NCBI GenBank assembly: GCA_963662155.1
Contig: OY759267.1
Location: 14,514,989 to 14,578,988, forward strand
Source of the DNA: Lamellibrachia columna
Taxonomy: Eukaryota; Annelida; Polychaeta; Sabellida; Siboglinidae
Direction: 5' to 3'
DNA length: 64,000 nt
Each line of letters begins with the position of its first letter. Position 1 is the first letter of the stretch. Both the position numbers and the translations under genes were made by a program. This document shows positions 36,033 to 45,873 of the stretch, piece by piece. Below the pieces are notes generated by a model. That model was not told the origin of the DNA, searched no databases, and saw only the letters and a list, made by a program, of their open reading frames with translations.

Positions 36033-36690
36033 GTGTGCTATATTATATACTCATAATGAAACGGTGAGTTTCATTTTTAGCCTTCACATAATTATTCAGG
36101 ATTATGCTCAGTAGGTGGGGAGCCACTATCTTGTATATACGTTCTGAGATTTCGCCTGAAGTGTTTTAGATTGGATCATAAATTATATGGTCAACCTTTG
36201 CCTATTTTTCATACAATTCACGCGAAATGTCACAGGTTGTTCAAAAGTTTTTTTTTGCAACCCGTGACGTTTGGCGTGATTATAGGAGCCAGTACCTTTT
36301 TAAGTACAGTCCCTAGCGGTGAGGCAATGAACTTGCCACACATTGTATTAATACAGAGTTAAACATTTTTGCAAGGTGCACTATTTTTTTGCAAGGTGCA
36401 CTATTTTTGTTACTATACCACGTCGAACTACGATTAATTTACGATGTCCAACCGACAACTACATGCGATCGAGAACTCGAACAGTTATAAAGCAGGACGT
36501 GCAGTCATCGAGCGTCATGGAATAACCATCACTTCAGTTTCCGATACATATCTGACAACGACTGAAAAGGCAAAAGGCGAACATCGGAGTGCCTATAGAG
36601 GCACCAACAAATCAACCGGTGGCCGCTTGGTCTCTCTAGAACCTCGACAGAGGGCAGTAGGCGTCGCTTGTCATTACAAATCACCAGACC
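36031..36690. other. Unassigned sequence before the LINE
   Basis: An 83-codon plus-strand frame (36444-36695) ends as the LINE coding sequence begins and has no recognised motif. TTTTGCAAGGTGCACTATTT occurs twice, at 36370 and 36390. Confidence 0.4.
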
Positions 36691-36759
36691 ACTAATAACA
36701 GCACCGCCAGCAAGCATAACAAACTACTAGAAATAACTAACGACTTTGGGCTGCAGAAC

Positions 36760-37758
36760 ATGGTAAACGACCCCACACGCATCGCTTCTGGCAACATTCT
36801 TGACCTCATACTCACCTCAAATCCCTCCATTATCATCAACACCCACACCACTCCTGGTATGAGCGATCACGAATCCGTGACCTTCAATGTCAACTTAAAC
36901 CCAGTTCGCAACAAGAAACCCCCCCACCAAGTTTATAGTTACAAATCAGCAGACTGGGACCAACTCAAAGACGACATAGACAAACTAAATCTTGAGTACT
37001 TCGACATCGACCCCAACTCACAGGATATAGACATAAACTGGACCTTTTTCCGCGAACGTCTGACTACCTTGATTAACAAAAACATACTTAGACGATACAC
37101 AAAAGCTAAAACCCACCTCCCCTGGATAACACGTGAACTAATTAGAATGCAGAGAAGACGAAACAAAAGCCACAAAAAGGCAAAGCAAACTGGACTAAAC
37201 AGTGACTGGGAAAAATTTAAGGAACTCCGAAAGCAAGCTACTAAAGCATTAGCAAAATCCTACAAAGACTATGTTAACAACCACATTGGAGACAGCCTGA
37301 AAACTAATCCAAAACGATTCTGGTCATTTATTAAGGCAAATAAACGAGAAAACATTGGCATCCCCATACTTCGAGTAAACGACCAACCAATAATTAATGA
37401 TCGAGATAAAGCAAATGCCCTAAACAACCAATTTAGCTCTGTATTTACCCAAGAAAAGCACCCCATCCCCCAAATAGCCCCCTCTACTTACCCCAACATC
37501 CCCCTTCTCGAAATTGGCATAGATGGCGTAATAAAGCAGCTGGAAAATCTAAACCAGAATAAAGCTACAGGCCCAGATGAACTCCCAGCTAGAGTCCTTA
37601 AAGAAACTGCAAAGCAGATAGCTCCCATCATCACCCAAATTTTCCAACAATCATACAACACAGGTAAACTTCCTAATGACTGGCTACAAGCATTAGTAAC
37701 TCCTATACACAAAAGAGCCATAAATCTGACCCAGCTAACTACAGACCCATATCACTAA
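36760..37758 (+). pseudogene. LINE ORF2 first part: endonuclease end and RT fingers
   Basis: An open frame of 332 codons covers the last endonuclease box (SDH), a basic linker rich in Lys/Arg (RRRNKSHKKAK) and the RT N-terminal region up to VTPIHKR, where the frameshift occurs. The frame is already open upstream of this ATG, so the ATG is not a natural start. Confidence 0.85.
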
Positions 37759-39029
37759 CCTGCATCCTCTGTAAAGTAATGGAATATATCATCCTAAGCA
37801 ACATGTGGAAACACCTGCACAAGCATAACATCATTCTCCACTTCCAACACGGATTCCAGTCGGGACTGTCTTGTGAATCTCAACTCATTGAGACAGTCCA
37901 CGACTGGATGACTGCTATGGACAACAAGACCCAAATTGACGCAATCCTGCTTGACTTTGCTAAAGCCTTCGACAAAGTGCCTCACCTACGTCTTCTATCA
38001 AAATTGACCTCCTACGGAATCACTGGAAACACTCAAAATTGGATCAAATCTTTTCTATCCAACCGCAAACAGAGAGTCTCAGTTAACGGTGCCCTGTCGG
38101 ACATCACAGATGTCACATCTGGTGTCCCACAGGGTTCAGTTCTAGGACCTGTCCTCTTCTTACTCTACATAAATGACATAAATGGGAACATCAAATCTTC
38201 TATACGCCTTTTTGCAGATGATAGTATTATATATCGTAAAATTTCTTCCAAAACCGACCATGAAATTCTCCAAACTGACCTTAGCCAACTCCAAACATGG
38301 TCAGACAAATGGCAAATGGAATTTAATGTATCTAAATGCGTCCACCTTCCAATAACAAACAAAACTAAACCCAGCACACACAAGTACTCGCTTTCTGGCC
38401 AGCCATTATCCACCGTATCCAGCCACTCATACCTCGGAGTAAAATTGGATTCCAAATTAACCTGGACAAATCACGTCACTGACATAACTTCAAAATCTTC
38501 GAAATGTTTAGGCATGATTAAACGAACTCTTGGCCCATGTAAACCCGAAGTTAAGCAAACAGCGTACAACATGCTAATCCGGCCAAAACTTGAGTACTCT
38601 TCACCCATATGGAATCCCCACACCTTTTCGCAAATTAAAAGCCTTGAAAGAGTGCAACACTCTGCTGCCAGATTTGTTAAAAATGATTACAGACGGAACA
38701 CAAACCCAGCAGATCTAATTACTGCCCTTGGATGGCCAACCTTCGAACGAAGGCGCATTATCAAACAAGCCACTACCTTCTACAAAATTCTAAACAACAT
38801 TATTGAGATCACCCCCCCTCCGGGCCTACTAACTCGCTCTCGAACCCGTGGACAATACATAGCCCCCAAGTGTCGTATAAATGCAATGGTCTTTTCATTT
38901 TATCCCAGAGCCATTCGCATATGGAATATGATTCCATCAAAAATTACCAACATAAAAAACCCAAAATCATTTCAAGAAGCTATTATGGAACTCCCTTTCA
39001 CCACACCTCCTCACCTAAACTGCCTTTAA
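37722..39029 (+). pseudogene. LINE ORF2 second part: RT palm, thumb and tail
   Basis: It resumes in frame at KSDPANYRPIS (37722), 19 codons upstream of the ATG at 37779. The catalytic aspartates are intact (DFAKAFD; FADD). The tail keeps LERVQHSAARFVKNDYR and FYPRAIRIWNMIPS, which are typical of the family. Confidence 0.88.
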
Positions 39030-39175
39030 AACACAGTGCTCAGCGTAAACTTATCCATGGTGTGGGTATGGAGACTGTCTATGTGTGCATGTGGCAAGGC
39101 AGCGACAGTATCCATACACACAACCAACCTATTAAAAAAATTTCGTTAAACATCCTATACATAAAATAAATAAAA

Positions 39176-41332
39176 CTATCAGATAAAACCATTTCAGCAA
39201 CATTAATTATACTAGTCTTTTAATCGAACGTACCACCCACAGCGCATGCGCACAGTCCACCACAAACTCCTGCGTTAGCCCAAGTTTGGGCTGTTTGGAG
39301 TAAACCACTTGAGACTTGAGACTTGAGACTTGAGACTGCTAAAAACCGACAGGTGGCTGAAGAAAAAACGATTGGCGTCAGTTGGGCTGTAACAATACGT
39401 TGAACTATCGATGCTATGGAATAGTCGATGTGACGATGCAGTGATATCGACAGTAAATTGAACTATAGATAGTTATTGTCGGTAGCACACTGAACTATCG
39501 ACAGTAACGAAAATTGGTAAAACAATTCAGCAGGGCTACTTGCGTCACTACAACAATAAAAATAAACATGTTTATATTGAATATTTTTTTCTTTTTTTAT
39601 TGACCCAGCATCAACATTCGTCAATTAGAGAAGCGTCCTACACGTTTTCAGCAAGTTTAATGAATTGCCTCGAAGGCCAAGCGATAGCTCCGTCCACGCG
39701 TGGCACTTTTTCCTTCTTATTCGCTATTCCATGAAACACAACGTAACACACCATATCATGAGCTGTAGCAACAGTAGATTTAACAAGATGTTTGCATTGT
39801 TATTACTAACTACAAATGTCGCATGGAAGCTAAACAGGTCCGCCAATTACCGCAAGTGTAATTACCCGTGCGGTAATCAACATTGTCCTTGCACCAGGTA
39901 TATGCGTGCACACACCATCACCAGGTATATGCGTGCACACACCATTTCCGGCAACACCCAGTGTCTGTCGAATGCAACTGTCTTCTACCATTGTCTCATA
40001 ATCACGTAGCAGTTTCAGAAGTTAATTATATTTTCTGAAGACATGTGCCGTACAGGAGAACTGACGGGGTTGCATCGTTGTGTGAGTGGTTCTTGGAATG
40101 TGCAATGGCTAGTTGACCGTGTCCACCCGGTTTATGAAGACCATTACCGGACGTGCGCTGTTGTCACATCATCGGGTCGTTTGTTGTCACGAATTGTCAA
40201 GTACTTGCGGACCTTCATGTGTCTCGATCTTCTTTTAACTCCCCGCCATTGATCCGGAATCTTATTCACGTCTCACAGGCGTTACCCGAGAACGCCACGA
40301 GAAATATGTAGTGTAAATTTGGAGCTATGAACTGACACTAGAATATAGCATTACTCAACAAGGGATGCTCATACAAGTCACGCAATTATAGTTGTCATGT
40401 TTGCACAAGTAGCACATCTTAGTTAAAAAGAAGGGCAACGGCACATCACAAAAAATAATTTAGAATAAAATCCTTACTTTGAATATTATTCAAAACATTG
40501 CTCAGATGTCTGTGCATCTGAACAACGCACACTCCCTTAAATATTGTGTTTTCTCAGCATATTGTTAGTAAGTTACCATTGCAGAAAATGGATGAGAAAC
40601 CCTGTAAAAACAAATTTCCTATAATAGAAATTTAGGCAACGGTAATGGTGCCCTTGGTTTTAGTGCAACAGGTACTTGCTAAATCCAATATGATAACTCC
40701 GTCACCAGACCTTAAATGCATATAATATTATTTCCTTGGCAATCTCTAAATGGTGTCGTCTCCAGCGCTGCTCACATCTTTAATAAATCTGTGTAAACGC
40801 AGAAAGCCTCAGAAGAGCCAGGGTTACTAAATACGTGAACGTGACATAGTCATTTCTCGCAATGTGATGTATTTAGGTACTTGTGTATTCGTTAGGTTAC
40901 CGGACACCTTCAATGGGTGTGGTTGTACGTGTGTAGACCATGCCATGTCTGCATTTAACAAGATATAACATAACTGACAACTGCGGAAACAACTCCAGAT
41001 GGTTTGTGGACAAGGAATACACTGGTATATCGAGAATCCGCAATGTGTAATCTGTGTGTGGCTGGTCCCTCTTCTGTGTTATCTACCACAATATGTGTTA
41101 TCATTCACCTTTTTCATTTTCACAAGTTAAATTAACTGCCCGTAGCATGCACGTAGACGTTTTCTGACAACATCGGCGGTAATTAGATAAAAATAGTAAA
41201 ACTTTCCAACACAGCCTGAACACTTTACAAGACGCGCTATAATTACTGTCAATATCGATGTAGTCCCACGTCATATTCACCATAGATGCGGGAATGATTC
41301 TATCTAAGCCAATATATTTGATTATCCAAAAC
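39176..41332. other. No recognisable gene
   Basis: Unique sequence with minor repeats: GAGACTTGAGACTTGAGACT at 39308, and TATGCGTGCACACACCAT twice near 39901 and 39925. Frames at 39665-40009, 40043-40252 and 41101-41283 are unsupported. Confidence 0.45.
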
Positions 41333-41563
41333 GCATGATTCTATTATACGTGATACTGTTAAGCGTAGTCCACTGTATCATGATTCTATTATACGTGATA
41401 CTGTTAAGCGTAGTCCACTGTATCATGATTCTATTATACGTGATACTGTTAAGCGTAGTCCACTGTATCATGATTCTATTATACGTGATACTGTTAAGCG
41501 TAGTCCACTGTATCATGATTCTATTATACGTGATACTGTTAAGCGTAGTCCACTGTATCATGA
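41333..41563. repeat. 45-bp minisatellite, five identical copies
   Basis: Unit starts ATGATTCTATTATACGTGAT and ends GTCCACTGTATC. All copies appear identical, so the array is very young or homogenised. Both strands stay open because 45 is divisible by three. Confidence 0.96.
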
Positions 41564-43499
41564 AACGTCGAATCTTTTGTTTCATGATGAATCGTTGACT
41601 ACCCGTGAAATGTTCACCTCACTACCTCACTACCTCACTACCTCACTACACACTATGCTGGGCTATGTTTAGAAGCCGTTGCTCTCTTGCGTTGTAAGCA
41701 CAGCTCTGTGTCAACCTGTTTTGAACCCCATTTTTCAAGCACGTCCCGTACGTCCACTTGTACTACATGCATGTGTACGTGGACGCATACAAAACATGTG
41801 TACGTGGACGCATACAAAACATAAATCGTTATACTAACAACAAGGTCATGGTGAATTATGCCATGTTGACTCAGGGAGTGCGTGTCTCGGGCCAGCACAA
41901 GTCTAAATAGGTCAGCATTTACTCTGACGTAGCTGGAAATGTATCGCTCGGCAATAAAACACCCGACTATACAAATATAAAAAAATGTGTGTATTTTGCA
42001 ATAATAGTGGAGTCAATCGAAGACAACTTGATCTTAAGTCAAATCGTTTTCTGACAAAACCGTGAAATTACTATTAAATTGCTATGTCCAAAGGTGGTAT
42101 GATTTTTACATGGTCGCTGTGATCATTTCATATGCTTACTTGTCCGCCTAGTCCACAGGTAAAATCCAACGTGGTGGTCAAAACGTTCCCCTCGGACATA
42201 TCGGCATGTGATGGGTATTTCAGCTCCGAAACTTTCAGACTGTTCCTTTAAAAGCCATGTGATGTTTTAAACCCAGTAATTGATTACTGTATTCGGGGTT
42301 ATTTCTTGTTCAAGGAAGTTATAATTTCATGGAGACGTTGTGACTCTAGCGTGGTACTGTTAGACTGGTATTCAAGTCAGGTCGATTCAGCTTATATACG
42401 CTGACCAGATTAACAAATGGTTTTGAGAGAGTATTTTATCAGACATTCTATGTTGGTTATCCTATGTTGCATGTCCTTAAATAACTATACTTTGGAAACG
42501 TAACAGTTTTTAAATAATATTGAATTAAGTCAGTAATTGTTTTGATTAAGATACATATGCCACATTCACAGTTGACGATGTCGGAATAACCCTAATTTAT
42601 TTTAATTTTATTTGGACAAGACCCCTTATGAATTCGTGTCACATGGCAAGACGCAATAACTGACACCGTACAGGCGTTTCACCGATGGCATGCACAGTGA
42701 CTGGACGATGCGCGAGTCTACATGACATGATGAAAAACACGTGTCATCGACAGTGCTGCTCCTGAAAGCGTGGCCATGTTGTTTCAATTAATTCCATGTT
42801 CTTGTGCATGCGTTCATGAATCATGCCCGCACTTACGGGGTGCGTCTGACGAAGAAGACACGCTGCGGTCATCCAGAACATTCAACGTGTTCCATTTATC
42901 AGACGTCGTTGTAAGGTGATTTATATGATTTACGGTAATTTTGTATATGTTTAAAACTACTTCGCAGTTGGTTGTTTATTCATAGTCATTTATTTATTTA
43001 AAGGCAAATGATGTTTAGACATGCACATGGCGGTGCGCATGGTGTCTTGTTTACTTTGGTTCGGGTATCATTGTATCCATCCACGAGCAGTGCAGTGCAC
43101 TGTAATTATTACAATACCCGCCATAAGAAACGACGAAAGTAATGACATGTAACGTATATCTGCTTTATGGTGTCCTCAAAGTCCGTCACTACGAGACAAT
43201 AGAGAAACACGCGGCAGAACCTGGTCCACGTCATTACAAGATGTTCACGATATGGGGCTATGTCCAGAAGGTACTGCAATCGAACTATTATTTATACATG
43301 TAAGTCTCGTATCGTCCAGAACTTGGCCCATGAAGGAAGTAGGAATATTCGTTTGTGGATGAGACCGTATAAGCCTTGATCAATGTTGCCTGGTGCATGG
43401 GCCGTAGAAAGCAAAGTGTCGCTAACCACACCAACAAATAAAACAACGTAACGATGGATGGCGCAGCTCAAATAACTCAACAACCATATTGTATGAGAA
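41564..43499. other. No recognisable gene; two small duplications
   Basis: CTCACTAC repeats four times near 41620-41648, and GTGTACGTGGACGCATACAA is duplicated at 41773 and 41797. Nothing else is identified. Confidence 0.45.
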
Positions 43500-44335
43500 T
43501 GAATAAATTTTAATATTGTATGATTGAATTAGTATAATGACAAGATTGTACCATAACTGAAATAGCATAATGACAACATTGAATGAATTGTAACATAAGT
43601 GAGTTAGTATGATGACGACAAGTATGAATGCATCATAACATAATTGAATTTGCATAAGGAAAAGAATGAAGCATAACTGAATTTGTATAAGGAAAAGAAT
43701 GAAGCCTAACTGAATTTATATAAGGAAAAGAATGAAGCATAACTGAATTTGTATAAGGAAAAGAATGAAGCCTAACTGAATTAATATAAGGAAAAGAATG
43801 AAGCATAACTGAATTTATATAAGGAAAAGAATGAAGCCTAACTGAATTTATATAAGGAAAAGAATGAAGCATAACTGAATTTGTATAAGGAAAAGAATGA
43901 AGCATAACTGAATTTATATAAGGAAAAGAATGAAGCCTAACTGAATTTATATAAGGAAAAGAATGAAGCATAACTGAATTTGTATAAGGAAAAGAATGAA
44001 GCCTAACTGAATTAATATAAGGAAAAGAATGAAGCATAACTGAATTTGTATAAGGAAAAGAATAAAGCCTAACTGAATTTATATAAGGAAAAGAATGAAG
44101 CATAACTGAATTTGTATAAGGAAAAGAATGAAGCATAACTGAATTTATACAAGGAAAAGAATAAAGCCTAACTGAATTTATATAAGGAAAAGAATGAAGC
44201 ATAACTGAATTTGTATAAGGAAAAGAATGAAGCATAACTGAATTAATATAAGGACAAGAATAAAGCATAACTGAATTTGTATAATGAAAAGAATGAAGCC
44301 TAACTGAATTTGTGTGAGAACAATAATGAATTATA
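43500..44335. repeat. 33-bp minisatellite, about 20 copies plus degenerate left part
   Basis: The unit carries ATAAGGAAAAGAATGAAG and C(A/C)TAACTGAATTT. From 43500 to 43636 the copies are diverged in sequence and length; from 43637 they are regular. The 295-codon minus-strand frame over this block is a repeat artefact. Confidence 0.94.
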
Positions 44336-44635
44336 AGTATAGCATAACTGACGTTTGTTGGTTGTATTGTCATGTCAACTATGCTTCTTAGTATGTCAGG
44401 CATATCATGTGACGCACTTTTCTGACTAGAACAACAATGAGACTGATTCATGTGGTTCACGCGAGAGAACGATCCTATGTTACAACCTCGATCCATCGTA
44501 TTGCGAGTTAACAATGACATTACAAATTAAAACTCCTGACAGTTTCTATTCAACAAGACTTTGCCCTCATACGTTTAGTTACGCTTACGACCCATTCTGT
44601 AACCATCTTGTATTTAATGAAGCTGGCCTGGTGCG

Positions 44636-44768
44636 AGGCGCCATCTGTCGCACGGCTACGACGTCAATGGTGCGTCATTGGTGCGAGGCGCCATCTGTCG
44701 CATGGCTACGACGTCAATGGTGCGTCATTGGTGCGAGGCGCCATCTGTCGCACGGCTACGACGTCAAG
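44636..44768. repeat. 50-bp triplication with CTCF-like core
   Basis: Three copies of GGTGCGAGGCGCCATCTGTC + GCACGGCTACGACGTCAATG plus ten bases. Each contains GCGCCATCTGT, whose reverse complement is ACAGATGGCGC. Confidence 0.93.
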
Positions 44769-45687
44769 CAGCAGCAAAAACCTTTTCTTGGAGTTTTTTA
44801 ATTATAGATAATGTATTTAGTAGTAGTTGGTAAAAAGGTGTCAAGTTTATGTAAATGTATATACAATTGTATTGTGTTACCTTGGAAATTAATAACATCT
44901 ACGTATTCAGTGTTTGTTCCAATATCTTTATAAATTCGCAGTAAACACCCAGAATGCTCGCATGACCGTGATGCTTTGCACATAACCAACATGAGCCGAA
45001 CCCTGAACTGGCTGTGAATACATCCCTGGGTCTGAACGTCACTGACAGGGTTGCATAGCGCTCGAGAGCCGTGTCGTATACAGGATAGTACCAGTAATAA
45101 TGAATACACTGTAAACCAAGTCCATGTCATACCTGGATGCTGTTATAAGAACACTACGTTTGTATATGCTCGTACGGATTAAGGATTCTGATTTTCCCAT
45201 GGCATTTGTGAATTTCCACAAGTGGGTAATATCCCAAAAAGAACAATTTAAATGGTTAAACAGGTCGAAGTTTCCATAACGGACAACATACTTATTACAT
45301 GTATTAGCGCAAAGCATGAGGATTTCACCCTTACGTTGTTTTATCGGAAACAACAAAGCAAAGAGCAAAGACATATGGCGAGCCAGAAAGGTTGGGAAGG
45401 CAATTTCAAGGTTTCGGATACAATTCACAAAGCGTCCCTCTCCAAACTTCCAGTAGACACCCCCCCTCCCCTGCCATGAACGTGCGACATGTATGGGTCT
45501 ACTAAAGTCAATAAACAAAATGAAATGCAAACACATTGCCTTCCATTGTCGCAGCGCCGAGTTAATAATTTGAAGCGAGGATTTATTCTGCTGTCCGGCG
45601 TCACCTGGAATGTGTTTCCGCCGCGTGACAGGACACCGATGTATGTCGGCAGGTCCTGCGAACGACATGACTCCCGACACGAGCGGC
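44769..45687. other. Unassigned region upstream of small gene A
   Basis: A 213-codon minus-strand frame (45039-45680) is longer than chance suggests for this composition. It includes FDLFNHLNCSFWDITHLW and a Cys/His-poor body, but I recognise no family. It has no clear promoter, and a plus-strand frame (45252-45479) overlaps it. Confidence 0.3.
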
Positions 45688-45806
45688 CTGTCTTTCGCAC
45701 GTATTTGATGCTACCGACGGGGAACAGCACGGTTCATAGGTCACGTGTCCACGACAGTCGTTTCCGGATTTTGCGTATAAAAAGCGGCTCGGACGATGAC
45801 TGGACA
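45688..45806 (+). promoter_or_regulatory. Core promoter of small galaxin-like gene A
   Basis: TATAAAAA is at 45776-45783 and the predicted start is at the CA of GGACATTAG, about 45806. The upstream block CTGTCTTTCGC...TTTGATGCTACCGAC (45688-45718) and TCGTTTCCGG (45758-45767) recur at similar spacing before genes B and C. Confidence 0.8.
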
Positions 45807-45873
45807 TTAGGTCTGCTGAATCACCAGAAAGACGCCCGACTTGCTTCCGACGAAAGCCGACAGACTAGAAAAA

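Larger units (their letters stand above)
36691..39175 (+). mobile_element. Non-LTR retrotransposon (LINE, Jockey/CR1-like), nearly complete ORF2
   Basis: The element enters inside the endonuclease domain (NNSTASKHNKLLEITND, then NILDLILTSNPS and the SDHESVTF box). It continues through the RT domain: NKATGPDELPARVLKETA, NYRPISLTCILCKVMEY, motif A LLDFAKAFDKVPH, motif B SGVPQGSVLGPVLFLLYI, motif C LFADDSIIY and YLGVKLDSKLTWTNHV. The C-terminal tail ends at 39027-39029 (TAA). One frameshift near 37711-37722 (1 base lost or 2 gained) splits the ORF, with a false stop at 37756. The 3' UTR ends in an AATAAATAAAA-type tail near 39175. It is 5'-truncated and not functional as it stands, yet it is much younger than the other LINE fragments. 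Confidence 0.93.

Noticed and set aside
43633..44520. 295-codon minus-strand ORF
   Set aside because: 33-bp satellite read as protein; the flanks add no motif.
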